Source of the DNA: Clostridiaceae bacterium BRH_c20a | GTDB taxonomy: Bacteria > Bacillota > Peptococcia > Peptococcales > BICA1-8 | Length of the DNA stretch: 62,548 bases | Direction of reading: 5' to 3' | Assembly (NCBI GenBank): GCA_000961765.1 | Contig: LADT01000004.1 | Coordinates: forward strand, 1-62,548 | In this document: positions 27,068-35,321 of the stretch, piece by piece | Numbering within the stretch: position 1 is the stretch's first letter | Layout: every line of letters starts with the position of its first letter | Program-made: the position numbers and the translations under genes | Notes under the pieces: model-generated | Database searches by the model: none | The model's input: the letters and a program-made list of their open reading frames with translations, nothing else | What the model was told of the DNA's origin: nothing

Positions 27068-28246
27068 TTATTCAACTAAATTTATTATGGACTTAGCCAG
27101 CTCCTGGCTAGTGTTATTAATATCTTCTAGTTTTTTGTTTATAATTCCCACTGCAGTTTTCTCTTCAACTGCCGAAAGAGCAATACTATTAATTTTTTCC
27201 CTATTTTCTAATAAATCATTAGTAAGCGAGCTTAGAGAAGGACCAATTTCCCTCACTACTGTATATATCTCTTCCATAAGTATCCGTATAGTTTCTACAG
27301 ATTTACGGCTTTCTTCAGCTAGTTTTCTTACCTCTTGGGCAACTACAGCAAAGCCCCGACCCTGATCTCCAGCCCGAGCAGCTTCAATTGCAGCATTAAG
27401 AGCCAGCAAATTTGTTTGCCCCGAAATATGCTTAATTGTATCAACAAAAGAACTAATTTTATCAGTAGCCTCCTTTAGTGCAGTAGAGGAAGCCATTGTG
27501 GAATTAACCTTTTGTGCATCCTCATTCATCTTACTGCTGATATCAGAAATAGTGCCTGAAGAAACTTCAATAGATGCAGATACCTCTTCTGTTATAGCTA
27601 GGATATTTTGAATATCCTGATTTAACTCATTACAGATTTTTGAGACCTGGCGGGAAATTTTCCGGTAATTATACAAGGTGATATATTCCATTATTTCCTT
27701 AGTAGAATCAAAAGTCGGTACCCTAAAAGCTGGAATTACCACCACATCCGGTCTTAGGAATTTCCTATATTTACTTATCTCTCCGCCTGCTCCTACAATT
27801 GTACTAGAGCCAGCAATATACTTAGCATTTTTTAAATTCTCAATAACCTCTTCTTGAGATATTTCATCATAAGGAATAATTTTAAACTTCAGATGGTCTA
27901 TCCCCTGTTCAAGACAATATTCTTTTATTTTATTACCTTGAGCTGTATTATTATTAAACACAATAACTTCGTGGGCAATAGGTATTTTAGCTATCTGTAC
28001 ATAGAACTTAGAATTCGGCACTAATTCCAAGCTGATAATTTTCTCCCGTGGAACTCTTTGAGCTGTTTGTTCAACCCTAGTTGGCAAGGCAATAAATAAA
28101 TCAGCCTCTGTGCCGGGTGAAAGCTTATCAACACTTACAGCCTGAGCACTAATATCCTTTGAAAATACCTCCTGAACAACAGCCAATAATTCATCAGCCA
28201 CTATCTGGCTGCTCCCTACTGTAAAAGCCTTTAAAAAGTCAGACAT
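27068..28246 (-). CDS. Soluble methyl-accepting chemotaxis protein with novel N-terminal sensor
   Basis: A chemoreceptor-type protein of about 392 residues with no membrane segment. The C-terminal third is the conserved signalling hairpin (SGQTNLLALNAAIEAARAGD). The first half is an alpha/beta sensor; its IAGSSTIVGAGGEISKYRKF then LRPDVVVIPAFRVPT section resembles the N-terminal sensor of PrpR-like regulators, but this is a weak, remembered likeness. It would feed cytoplasmic signals to a CheA not seen in this window. The ATG at 28246 has GGAGG nine bases upstream. Confidence 0.85.
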   Translation of the reverse strand: MSDFLKAFTVGSSQIVADELLAVVQEVFSKDISAQAVSVDKLSPGTEADLFIALPTRVEQTAQRVPREKIISLELVPNSKFYVQIAKIPIAHEVIVFNNNTAQGNKIKEYCLEQGIDHLKFKIIPYDEISQEEVIENLKNAKYIAGSSTIVGAGGEISKYRKFLRPDVVVIPAFRVPTFDSTKEIMEYITLYNYRKISRQVSKICNELNQDIQNILAITEEVSASIEVSSGTISDISSKMNEDAQKVNSTMASSTALKEATDKISSFVDTIKHISGQTNLLALNAAIEAARAGDQGRGFAVVAQEVRKLAEESRKSVETIRILMEEIYTVVREIGPSLSSLTNDLLENREKINSIALSAVEEKTAVGIINKKLEDINNTSQELAKSIINLVE

Positions 28247-28402
28247 TACCTGCACCCTCCTTTATTTATGACAACCTAAACGCAAGCCCTCGTATTGTGA
28301 AAGTTTTATTTTATACTTTCATAAGTTCGCCTTTTACCTAAAAATACCTTCTAATTTTAACAAAATTTATCTAATTTCATGGATAATATTACCTATAACT
28401 AC

Positions 28403-28432
28403 AAAAAGAGACACCGGCTAGGTGTCTTTTCC
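28403..28432 (-). terminator. Terminator of the second amino-acid transporter operon
   Basis: AAAAGAGACACC and GGTGTCTTTT form a tight hairpin right after the ATPase stop codon, with flanking A/T runs. Confidence 0.85.
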
Positions 28433-28435
28433 GAG

Positions 28436-29188
28436 TTATAATATTTTTACTAGAAACTCCCGGGTACGGGGGTGGCTAGGGTTGGTAAATATTTGGGAAG
28501 GAGGCCCTTCTTCAACAATTTTCCCCTCATCCATGAAGATTACCCGGTCAGCAACCTCTTTTGCAAAGCTCATCTCATGGGTGACAACCACCATTGTCAT
28601 ACCCTCTTTAGCCAAATCCTTCATAACAGCCAAAACTTCACCAACCAATTCAGGGTCTAAGGCTGATGTAGGTTCATCAAAAAGCATGATTTTGGGTTCC
28701 ATAGCCAAAGCTCTAGCGATAGCCACCCTCTGCTGCTGCCCTCCTGATAAGTGGGCAGGATAAGCATTTGCCTTTTCATCCAATCCTACTTTTTCTAAAA
28801 GCTGTAACGCCTGTTTAAAAGCTTCTTGCTTGCTTACTTTCTTAACTAATACTGGTGCTTCTGTAATATTTTGCAGAACAGTCATATGGGGAAACAGATT
28901 AAATCTTTGAAATACCATGCCAATATTTTCTCTCATTTTATAAACTTCTTTTGCCGGCGCTTCAACTAACCTCCCATTAATTTCTTTTTTCCCAACAAGC
29001 TTCCCATCAATATATATTTTTCCATCATCAATTTTTTCTAAATAATTAATACATCTTAGTAAAGTACTTTTGCCAGAACCGCTAGGACCAATTACAACTA
29101 CTACCTCCCCAGGGGAAATATTTAAATTAATGTTATCTAGTACTTTTAGAGAACCAAAGCTTTTGGAAATGCTTTCAACTTTAATCAA
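28436..29188 (-). CDS. Polar amino-acid ABC transporter ATPase, GlnQ type (second copy)
   Basis: A 250-residue ATPase with Walker [10 protein letters not shown], signature LSGGQQQR and Walker [15 protein letters not shown]. It is last in the operon binding protein-permease-ATPase. Long segments are identical to the ATPase at 1285-2010, including [13 protein letters not shown] and [15 protein letters not shown], so the two transporters are recent paralogues or under strong constraint. Confidence 0.93.
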   Translation of the reverse strand: MIKVESISKSFGSLKVLDNINLNISPGEVVVVIGPSGSGKSTLLRCINYLEKIDDGKIYIDGKLVGKKEINGRLVEAPAKEVYKMRENIGMVFQRFNLFPHMTVLQNITEAPVLVKKVSKQEAFKQALQLLEKVGLDEKANAYPAHLSGGQQQRVAIARALAMEPKIMLFDEPTSALDPELVGEVLAVMKDLAKEGMTMVVVTHEMSFAKEVADRVIFMDEGKIVEEGPPSQIFTNPSHPRTREFLVKIL

Positions 29189-29202
29189 TGATATTTCCCC
29201 CC

Positions 29203-29880
29203 TTACTCAGATTGTGCTAATTTGGTCTCTAGTTTGCCAAATACTACGGTAAAAAAAGTCGTTAGAATTAAATAAATTACTCCGGCTGTTAAGAACATTT
29301 CAAAGGGTTTGAAGTGAGATGCCGAATATATTTGGGCCGTTCTTGTTAACTCTGTCATAGTAATTGTCGAAACTAATGCGGTATCCTTTAAAAGGGTTAT
29401 AAATTCATTACCCATGGGAGGGATTAAGCGACGATAGGTTTGCGGAACTATTACCCTTCGCATAGCTTGAAAATAACCCATCCCCAAGGACATGGATGCC
29501 TCCATTTGCCCCTTATCAACCGATTGTACACCCGCTCTAATAATTTCTGCAATATAGGCACCACCACACAGACTAATACCTATTACTGCAGCTGGAAAAG
29601 CATCTAATGTTATACCTAATACCATCGGCAATGCATAATAAATTATAAATAGTTGTACCAAGAGAGGAATGCCCCTAAAAACCCATGTATATATTCCACC
29701 GATAAAATTAAGCACAGGGTTTTTTATAATCTTCATAAAAGCTATTATAAGTCCAATTCCTGTACCAAATGTAATAGCACAAGCAGTTAATGTAACCGTC
29801 ATTACTGCACCTTTAAGTAAAAGGGGCAGCATTTTCAGTACAAATGCCCAATCCCATACAAAACCAGTTGCCACCTTCAT
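29203..29880 (-). CDS. Polar amino-acid ABC transporter permease (second copy)
   Basis: Membrane subunit of the second importer, about 225 residues and five helices, with the EAA loop near [20 protein letters not shown]. The start is uncertain: ATG 29880 has AGGGG close upstream and gives the usual family start; ATG 29922 has no clear ribosome site. It is followed after 14 bases by the ATPase gene. Confidence 0.88.
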   Translation of the reverse strand: MKVATGFVWDWAFVLKMLPLLLKGAVMTVTLTACAITFGTGIGLIIAFMKIIKNPVLNFIGGIYTWVFRGIPLLVQLFIIYYALPMVLGITLDAFPAAVIGISLCGGAYIAEIIRAGVQSVDKGQMEASMSLGMGYFQAMRRVIVPQTYRRLIPPMGNEFITLLKDTALVSTITMTELTRTAQIYSASHFKPFEMFLTAGVIYLILTTFFTVVFGKLETKLAQSE

Positions 29881-30000
29881 CACCCCTGAATTAGAAACCT
29901 TACCAAGTTCTATTATTTGCATACATCAAATACTTCTTTATTAAAAATTATGATTGCTCATTATTCTCCAATATTTTAAAAAATAAGGTTAAAACTGAAC

Positions 30001-30032
30001 TTAAGGGGGGTGTAAATCACCCCCCTTCGTAT
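30001..30032 (-). promoter_or_regulatory. Intercistronic stem-loop after the binding-protein gene
   Basis: AAGGGGGGTG and CACCCCCCTT form a hairpin of about ten pairs with a 6-nt loop, about 30 bases after the binding-protein stop. It mirrors the hairpin at 2744-2775 in the first transporter and has no U run. Confidence 0.6.
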
Positions 30033-30063
30033 TCTTTATATTAGCTTAAGTGTTTTAACAATT

Positions 30064-30936
30064 TTAATCAAGTCCTTCTGTGATATCATAACCAATCCAT
30101 TTATTTGAAATTTCTTTTAATGTACCATCATTTTTCATAGAATCAATAGCTTGATTTATCTTATCCAATAGTTCCTTATCCTCTTTGCGAACTGCTATAC
30201 CAATTGTGGATTCTTCACCAGCGCCGATATCTGTACCGACTTTTTTATATTTTCCGGTTTTTATCCACTCCGGAGATGCAAATCCATCAATTACGACTGC
30301 TACAATACGACCATTGTCTAAATCAGCAAAAGCTTGAGGAAATTTATCGTAAAGCTTCATATCTTTTTCTGTAAAGCCAGCCTCACGGCACTCATTCTCA
30401 CCTGTACTACCAAGCTGTGTACCAATAACCTTTCCCTTTAAGTCCTCCAATGTTTCAATCTTTTCGTTATTATCTGTTTTTACTAACATTACCTGTGAAG
30501 CAACACCATATGGTCCAGCAAAATTTACAACCTCTCTGCGCGCTGCCAACATGTTCATCCCGGAGATAATAACATCAAATTTTTTGGAAATAAGGGATGT
30601 AACAACACCATTCCATTCTGTGGGCATCCATTCTATTTCTACGCCAATACGTTTACTGATTTCTGCTGCCATTTCTATATCAAAGCCAGTTAATTCACCT
30701 TTATCATTTCTAAAACCCATTGGCGGATAAGCATCATCCAAGCCTGCTACTATCTTACCTGCCTTTGTTACTCTCTCCCAAGAACCATCACCTTCTTGCT
30801 TTACTTCTTGCTTTACTTCCTGTTTTGACTCTTCTTTTGGCGCTTCCGCTTTTGGCTCCTCTTTTTTTGCACATCCTGATACAACAAGGACTAAAGCCAA
30901 TAGTAAAACAATAGCTAATAAAAACCTTTTTTTCAT
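30064..30936 (-). CDS. Amino-acid ABC transporter substrate-binding lipoprotein (second copy)
   Basis: A 290-residue lipoprotein. The signal ends VVSGC (Cys22); a Lys/Glu repeat linker (KQEVKQEVKQ) follows, then a family 3 solute-binding domain (AGLDDAYPPMGFRNDKGELT, GFDIEMAAEISKRIG). It delivers the ligand to the permease at 29203. The linker is longer than in the first paralogue. No leader RNA like that at 3640-3912 precedes it. Confidence 0.9.
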   Translation of the reverse strand: MKKRFLLAIVLLLALVLVVSGCAKKEEPKAEAPKEESKQEVKQEVKQEGDGSWERVTKAGKIVAGLDDAYPPMGFRNDKGELTGFDIEMAAEISKRIGVEIEWMPTEWNGVVTSLISKKFDVIISGMNMLAARREVVNFAGPYGVASQVMLVKTDNNEKIETLEDLKGKVIGTQLGSTGENECREAGFTEKDMKLYDKFPQAFADLDNGRIVAVVIDGFASPEWIKTGKYKKVGTDIGAGEESTIGIAVRKEDKELLDKINQAIDSMKNDGTLKEISNKWIGYDITEGLD

Positions 30937-31121
30937 CTTAAGTAACCCCCAAATATTATTTTAAAATTTTGTTATTGTGCTATTATTTTAACTTGTTAAA
31001 GTGTTGTAGTCAATACGGAAATTTCCTTTTTTTAAAAATATTTTGCTCAAGTAAGAATTTACTTTTACCACCAGTATAAAGATTCTTATTTCTAAACACA
31101 CTAAGATTAGGAGGTGCTTTT

Positions 31122-31280
31122 ATGGAGTCAAAGAAAAGCTGGCGAAATAAAAGTAGTTTGCGGGAAAAATATGCTTTAATGAATTTACTGGGTAAGACGC
31201 CTATGGAAGTTGCTGATCCTATTGCATATAATAACCATTCCACCCAAAAAACTCCCTCTAAAGAAAACCCAAAGCGTTAA
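31122..31280 (+). CDS. 52-residue basic microprotein
   Basis: A short gene with an excellent ribosome site (TTAGGAGGTGCTTTT before ATG) and its own terminator directly after TAA. The product begins MESKKSWRNKSSLREKYALM, continues NLLGKTPMEVADPIAYNNHS and ends in a polar, basic tail. It has no membrane segment and no Cys. It matches no family I know. An isolated small gene with ribosome site and terminator is probably real; the function is unknown. Confidence 0.65.
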   Translation: MESKKSWRNKSSLREKYALMNLLGKTPMEVADPIAYNNHSTQKTPSKENPKR

Positions 31281-31312
31281 AAAAAACTTGGTGCAAGCCA
31301 AGTTTTTTTAAT
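31281..31312 (+). terminator. Terminator of the 52-residue microprotein gene
   Basis: AAAAAACTTGG and CCAAGTTTTTTT form a short-loop hairpin with a T run right after the stop codon at 31280. Confidence 0.85.
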
Positions 31313-31390
31313 TTTTCTAGTTAAGTGGATTTTCAAGTTATAATTTTTTAAATATTACTTTACATATTTCTTATCTATATGATAAATTGT

Positions 31391-31426
31391 AATTAGATAT
31401 TTAGATTATTGTCTAAATATCTAATT
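31391..31426. promoter_or_regulatory. Perfect 15-bp palindromic operator before the sdpR-like gene
   Basis: AATTAGATATTTAGA and TCTAAATATCTAATT are exact inverse complements separated by 6 bp, ending 31 bases before the TTG start. The position and ArsR-like symmetry make it the likely autorepressor site. Confidence 0.75.
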
Positions 31427-31457
31427 ACCTAAATTTCCTTCTATAGGGGGGGTCAAT

Positions 31458-31742
31458 TTGCCTGACCAAAATAATATTTTTAAAGCTTTGTCTGATCAAA
31501 ATCGCAGAAAAATACTGCACCTACTAAAAGAAAGGGACATGACTGCCGGAGAAATTGCTGATTCTTTTAATATATCTAAGCCTAGTATTAGTCACCATTT
31601 AAATATATTAAAGCAGGCAAATCTGGTTATTGATGAAAGACAGGGTCAAAGCATCTCTTACTCACTAAATACTACCGTTTTCCAAGAGGTATTAAGTTTT
31701 TTTCTAAATATAATTGATAAAGAGGAGGTTAAGCCCAAATGA
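31458..31742 (+). CDS. ArsR-family autorepressor, SdpR type
   Basis: A 94-residue winged-helix repressor. The DNA-recognition region is DMTAGEIADSFNISKPSISH then HLNILKQANLV. It lacks ArsR metal-binding cysteines, like SdpR, whose activity is controlled by the SdpI membrane protein. The start is a TTG with GGGGGG upstream. The next gene overlaps it by four bases (ATGA) and encodes an SdpI-family protein, so this is an SdpRI-like unit, probably acting on the palindrome at 31391-31426. Confidence 0.85.
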   Translation: MPDQNNIFKALSDQNRRKILHLLKERDMTAGEIADSFNISKPSISHHLNILKQANLVIDERQGQSISYSLNTTVFQEVLSFFLNIIDKEEVKPK

Positions 31743-32389
31743 ATCAATTTTTTAAAAAGGAATGGCCCTATTTATTGTTTTTAGTCATTCCACTAGTAGC
31801 AGCGTTTTTGGTTTACCCATATATGCCCGACATGGTCCCTACCCATTGGAATACCCAGGGAGAGGTTGATAGATATAGCTCTAGAGAATTTGGAACTTTC
31901 TTTTTACCCTTATTGAATATTGTTTTATATGTACTTTTTATAGTACTGCCCCACCTAGATCCTAAGAGGGCAAATTATGAAAAGTTTCTCGGTTCCTATA
32001 GGTTAATTAGATATACAACTCATATATTCTTTGTTTTCGTGTTTGCTATAACCGTCTTTGCTTCCTTGGGCTATTCCGTAGATATTGGTCTGTGGGTTTC
32101 TTTGGGTGTTTCACTACTCTTTATTGTCATGGGGAATATTATGGGAAGAGTTAGACATAATTATTTTGTAGGCTTTCGTTATCCTTGGACCTTAGCCAAC
32201 GAAGAAGTCTGGCGTAAAACCCATCAAATAGGGTCAAAAGCCATGGTTCTAGGTGGTATAATTGCCTTAATCGGAGTATTGCTTACCGAAAATAATGCAC
32301 GATTTATAGTTTTAATGAGTGGTATTTTTATTCCGACAATATTTACTACAATCTATTCTTATTTAGTATATAAAAAAATATCAGAGTAG
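31739..32389 (+). CDS. SdpI-family membrane protein
   Basis: A 216-residue membrane protein with about six helices. The DUF1648 signature MPDMVPTHWNTQGEVDRYSS is at the N-terminus and the SdpI C-terminal segment (GNIMGRVRHNYFVGFRYPWT) is conserved. In Bacillus SdpI gives immunity to the SdpC killing peptide and sequesters SdpR. No sdpC-like toxin gene is visible nearby, so it may protect against a foreign toxin or sense envelope stress. Confidence 0.85.
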   Translation: MNQFFKKEWPYLLFLVIPLVAAFLVYPYMPDMVPTHWNTQGEVDRYSSREFGTFFLPLLNIVLYVLFIVLPHLDPKRANYEKFLGSYRLIRYTTHIFFVFVFAITVFASLGYSVDIGLWVSLGVSLLFIVMGNIMGRVRHNYFVGFRYPWTLANEEVWRKTHQIGSKAMVLGGIIALIGVLLTENNARFIVLMSGIFIPTIFTTIYSYLVYKKISE

Positions 32390-32494
32390 GGAACGACGCC
32401 CCGTAGTTCCGCCTCTATTTGCATAACGGAACGGTGGGGGACCGTTGCCTACAAAATAATATCATTTACACCCAATAAAGGAGGTTATGCTTAC

Positions 32495-32716
32495 ATGGTG
32501 AAAACTGCTGCAATATTTTGTTTTATTACTGCACTACTAATATATGGAGTTACTATTATAGCACCATTTTTAATAGACCCATCTATTGTATTTATTCTTT
32601 TAAGATTTGCTATTATTATCTTTGCCCTCGGTGTTATTTTAGGATTTATTCATGTAATAACAGAGCGTCGTCAGGAGAAAAAGAAGGAAGATTGGGATAA
32701 GCTTAAGGATTATTAA
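32495..32716 (+). CDS. Small two-helix membrane protein
   Basis: A 73-residue protein with two hydrophobic segments (about 3-25 and 31-53) and a highly charged C-terminal tail (ERRQEKKKEDWDKLKDY). GGAGG lies upstream of the ATG. The family is not recognised. It follows the sdpRI-like pair by about 100 bases and could be part of the same unit, though that gap contains a GC-rich imperfect repeat (GGAACGACGCCCCGTAGTTCC). Confidence 0.65.
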   Translation: MVKTAAIFCFITALLIYGVTIIAPFLIDPSIVFILLRFAIIIFALGVILGFIHVITERRQEKKKEDWDKLKDY

Positions 32717-32790
32717 TTTTAATCTTGTATCTTGAGATTAAACATTCACTGTCAATACAAAATTAATTAAATTTTAGGGAGGTCAATATT

Positions 32791-33105
32791 ATGCTTTTAG
32801 TAAATACTGAAAATATACCAGGAAAGGAAGTCCAACAGGTTATTGGCTTAGTAAAAGGCAGTACTATCAGAGCCAAGCATGTAGGAAAAGATATCTTGAG
32901 TGGCCTGAAGCATTTAATTGGTGGAGAGCTAACAGAATATGAGGAAATGCTGCGAGAAGCGAGGCAAATTTCCGTAGGCAGGATGGTTGAAGAGGCAGAA
33001 GGGAAAGGTGCTAACGCTATTGTAAATATTAGATTTACCAGCGCCTCAGTAAGCCAGGGAGCGGCAGAGGTGCTGGTATACGGCACCGCCGTTATAGTTA
33101 AATAG
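32791..33105 (+). CDS. YbjQ/UPF0145 family protein
   Basis: A 104-residue protein of the YbjQ (heavy-metal-binding-like) family, which forms compact pentamers; its biological role is unclear. Family signatures are VNTENIPGKEVQQVIGLVKG near the start, EARQISVGRMVEEAEGKGAN and AIVNIRF. GGGAGG precedes the ATG. It is monocistronic, followed by a repeat element. Confidence 0.9.
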   Translation: MLLVNTENIPGKEVQQVIGLVKGSTIRAKHVGKDILSGLKHLIGGELTEYEEMLREARQISVGRMVEEAEGKGANAIVNIRFTSASVSQGAAEVLVYGTAVIVK

Positions 33106-33124
33106 AGCTGATGAAATACTTCGC

Positions 33125-33246
33125 CCAGCTCTAGCTCAATATAATGGGGACATTCCTGCTTCTTTTGCAGGTATATCCCCATTCCCACTTTTGACTGCGT
33201 CCTTAGGCTTAAAATATGCCTAGCTATCCATCCCTTTTGAACAGCC
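33125..33246. repeat. 122-bp dispersed repeat, copy 1
   Basis: Matches 41711-41832 over the same length with about 90 percent identity by eye, in the same orientation. It starts CCAGCTCTAGCTC, has an inner palindrome of GGGGACATTCCTGC and GCAGGTATATCCCC, and ends with TATGCCTAGCTATCCATCCC followed by TTTTGAAC. Both copies follow the stop of a plus-strand gene. Confidence 0.85.
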
Positions 33247-33391
33247 CTTGTAGGGGGCAGTTTTCATGCCGCCCGCAAAATCCCGGGTGGTTCACAGGGC
33301 ATAGGTCCTGTTTTCCCCTTTGTCTAGCAATATTGGCCTGATTGCGAAGTCGGATTGCCATAGTACTGGTGATAATAGCCACAAGACCCAC
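33224..33391 (-). CDS. Possible small Cys-containing membrane protein
   Basis: A 55-residue candidate from a GTG at 33391 (GAGG nine bases upstream). It has a hydrophobic start, a basic middle, and a C-terminus with three Cys (DLCPVNHPGFCGRHENCPLQ). Its last codons lie inside the 122-bp repeat. The Cys spacing looks selected, but the start is unsure and no family is recognised, so it may be spurious. Confidence 0.35.
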   Translation of the reverse strand: MGLVAIITSTMAIRLRNQANIARQRGKQDLCPVNHPGFCGRHENCPLQGLFKRDG

Positions 33392-33529
33392 ACTTACCAA
33401 CCTCACAGTAATAAAGCCACTTTTTAGATTGATTGTACCATAATTATTAGTTAAATATGTTATAATTAATCGAGGCATTAATTGCAATCTATGTATTCCT
33501 TTTAATAATATATTTGGGAGTTGTTAGGT

Positions 33530-33940
33530 ATGGAAAGGTTATTTAAAGAATTTCTGACAGAATTTAAAGATTTTAAAAACCAAATTAATTCAAAATTTGA
33601 TAATCTCGAAGGAAGGTTTGATAACCTTGAAGGTAGATTTGATAATCTTGAAGGCAGGTTTGATAACCTTGGAGTCAAATTTGATAATCTTGAAGGCAAG
33701 TTTGATAATCTTGAAATTGTTGTGGATGATTTAAAAACGCAGCAAAAGGAAAACACCCAAATTCTGCGGGCCTTAGAACATAAAGCAGAGGTTTCTAAAG
33801 CGGAACTGGATAACATTCACCACCAATTGGCAAAAATACAAGGTACCGTTAACGAAATAAAGGAAGATCAAAAATCTATCCATGAAATCCTGGGTGACCA
33901 CGAAGTAGCTATTCGCACCTTAAGACGCAAACCCGTATAA
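33530..33940 (+). CDS. Coiled-coil protein with 21-bp DNA repeats
   Basis: A 136-residue soluble protein that is almost entirely coiled coil. Residues about 21-63 are six tandem heptads of the form FDNLEGR/K, encoded by 21-bp direct repeats (33592-33718); a longer irregular coiled coil follows (KAEVSKAELDNIHHQLAKIQ). The ATG at 33530 has GGGAG nine bases upstream and a TATAAT box about 65 bases before it. Similar DUF-type proteins are common in Peptococcaceae; the function is unknown. Confidence 0.75.
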   Translation: MERLFKEFLTEFKDFKNQINSKFDNLEGRFDNLEGRFDNLEGRFDNLGVKFDNLEGKFDNLEIVVDDLKTQQKENTQILRALEHKAEVSKAELDNIHHQLAKIQGTVNEIKEDQKSIHEILGDHEVAIRTLRRKPV

Positions 33941-34079
33941 AAATATCAAAGGATGGAAAGGTTGTTATTTTTACCAATATGGTCCAAGTAGCAACCTTTT
34001 TTTATACTTTTACTATTGTACTGTTAAATGTTCCTAACTGCCAACAAGGGACAAGGTACCTTTCCCCTTATCCCCTCTG

Positions 34080-34344
34080 TTCACCCATAATCTTAACTAT
34101 TGCAGAGAGTGAAGCATCCTCAATTACTCTTTCGTCAGATAAATTATATAAAAATTGATATTCTCACCAAAAGCTCAGGCTCTTTTGCAGGTCTTCCATA
34201 ATACTTACAGTAGGATTTTTCTATAAGTTTATTGATAAAACTAAAATCAATTGCAGAATTTATTAACTTAAGAATGTGATTCTCCGGTATCTTACTGTAT
34301 AATATGGTATACATACTTAATCGCATATCCTTACTTTTAAGCAT
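34080..34344 (-). pseudogene. IS1182-like transposase remnant, N-terminal part with frameshift
   Basis: The frame from 34344 encodes MLKSKDMRLSMYTILYSKIP, the usual start of IS1182-family transposases, with GRPAKEPELLVRI. It then runs into a stop at 34144, while another frame continues with FLYNLSDERVIEDASL, the expected next segment. The remaining roughly 400 residues are absent. So this is a frameshifted, truncated remnant. Confidence 0.8.
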
Positions 34345-34495
34345 GGGAAAACCCCCTTTGGTATTAGTTTCTCAACAACTCTATTATACCAAATTACGGG
34401 GGTTTTTTCTCTATTTTACTACAATTTTATGCCTTTTTTGCCAATTATTGACATGTTTTTCAGTGTTCTTTACCTGTCCCCTTTTTGTTTTTTAA

Positions 34496-34933
34496 TTAAA
34501 CCTCTTTCCTTTCTTTCATGAAATAATTATCCGCTAAAAAACTTACTGCTAGAGGAATAAGAACTGATAAAAAAACGATAATAGAAGTTTTGATTTCCAC
34601 AAAAGTAATTATTGGTTTATCTTTATAATAATGTGAAAAAATAATTCTTGGATAAATCCATAGAAAAAATGTATACATTATTGCTGTCGTAGTTGCTACT
34701 CCTTTTTTACGTTCTTTAAATATTAAAACTGCTAGTATACCAATCCCTATTCCTACTATACTGTGACCTAAAACAATATTCAAATAAGTTTCATTTAATC
34801 CTAATATATTCATATGCCCAAAAGTTTTTGAAATAAATTTTGTTCCTTTATAAAGGTCACTACAAATAGAGCCTAACATGCCAACAAATACTAACAGTAC
34901 TGAAGGTTTTAAATAAGAAACTAGTCTTCTCAT
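34496..34933 (-). CDS. Four-helix membrane protein, unknown
   Basis: A 145-residue protein with four predicted membrane segments and a short basic tail. AGGAG lies before the ATG. No family is recognised. It lies between two broken genes, in a part of the window that looks recently rearranged, so it may be horizontally acquired. Function unknown. Confidence 0.6.
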   Translation of the reverse strand: MRRLVSYLKPSVLLVFVGMLGSICSDLYKGTKFISKTFGHMNILGLNETYLNIVLGHSIVGIGIGILAVLIFKERKKGVATTTAIMYTFFLWIYPRIIFSHYYKDKPIITFVEIKTSIIVFLSVLIPLAVSFLADNYFMKERKEV

Positions 34934-34948
34934 AACAATCTCCTAAAT

Positions 34949-34980
34949 AATACCCTGCCCTTTAACCGAGCAGGGTATTT
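34949..34980. terminator. Hairpin after the peptidase remnant
   Basis: ATACCCTGC and GCAGGGTAT pair around an 11-nt loop, with T-rich sequence on the plus-strand exit and weaker T content on the minus side. It could end minus transcription through the remnant or stop antisense reading. Confidence 0.5.
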
Positions 34981-34984
34981 TTAA

Positions 34985-35247
34985 TTAATCAGCAATATAC
35001 AGATTAGCCATGCTGGGAAAGTTTGCATACCAGTCAACATAAACATTAGGAGTTCCGTTAGGATCATTTATGATCCTATACATTACTTCCGATTCTATCG
35101 CATAACCTCTTACAGTACACCAATGCCAATTAGCATAAGGAGCACTATTAAATAATACCATAAATGGATGGTTATTGTTTATTTTATACTCTAAGAAACC
35201 ATTTCTTGCATCCCCTGGGTTGGTTCCGTTCCAAGTCGGGATATTCA
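34985..35247 (-). pseudogene. C-terminal fragment of a C39-like peptidase
   Basis: Only about 88 C-terminal codons remain, reading PTWNGTNPGDARNGFLEYKI and later WHWCTVRGYAIESEVMYRII then NDPNG to a TAA stop. The HW..VRGY and NDP pattern is that of the catalytic His and Asp regions of C39-like secreted cysteine peptidases. The N-terminal part with the catalytic Cys is missing. The break coincides with the edge of a perfect palindrome at 35248. Confidence 0.65.
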
Positions 35248-35299
35248 GGGGCAGGCTTAATATTTTTATAACTAGTTATAAAAATATTAAGCCTGCCCC
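35248..35299. repeat. Perfect 52-bp palindrome
   Basis: Two exact 26-bp arms without spacer: GGGGCAGGCTTAATATTTTT continuing ATAACT, and its inverse complement, centred on ACTAGT. It lies exactly where the peptidase fragment is truncated. It looks like two mobile-element ends fused head to head, or a very small palindromic element. Confidence 0.9.
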
Positions 35300-35321
35300 C
35301 TACTACTCCCCCAACAATAGA

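Noticed and set aside
31010-31243. 77-codon minus-strand frame
   Set aside because: It is antisense to the 52-residue microprotein gene, which has far better ribosome site and terminator.
33502-33816. 104-codon minus-strand frame with LSNLPSR repeats
   Set aside because: It is the antisense reading of the 21-bp repeats in the coiled-coil gene.
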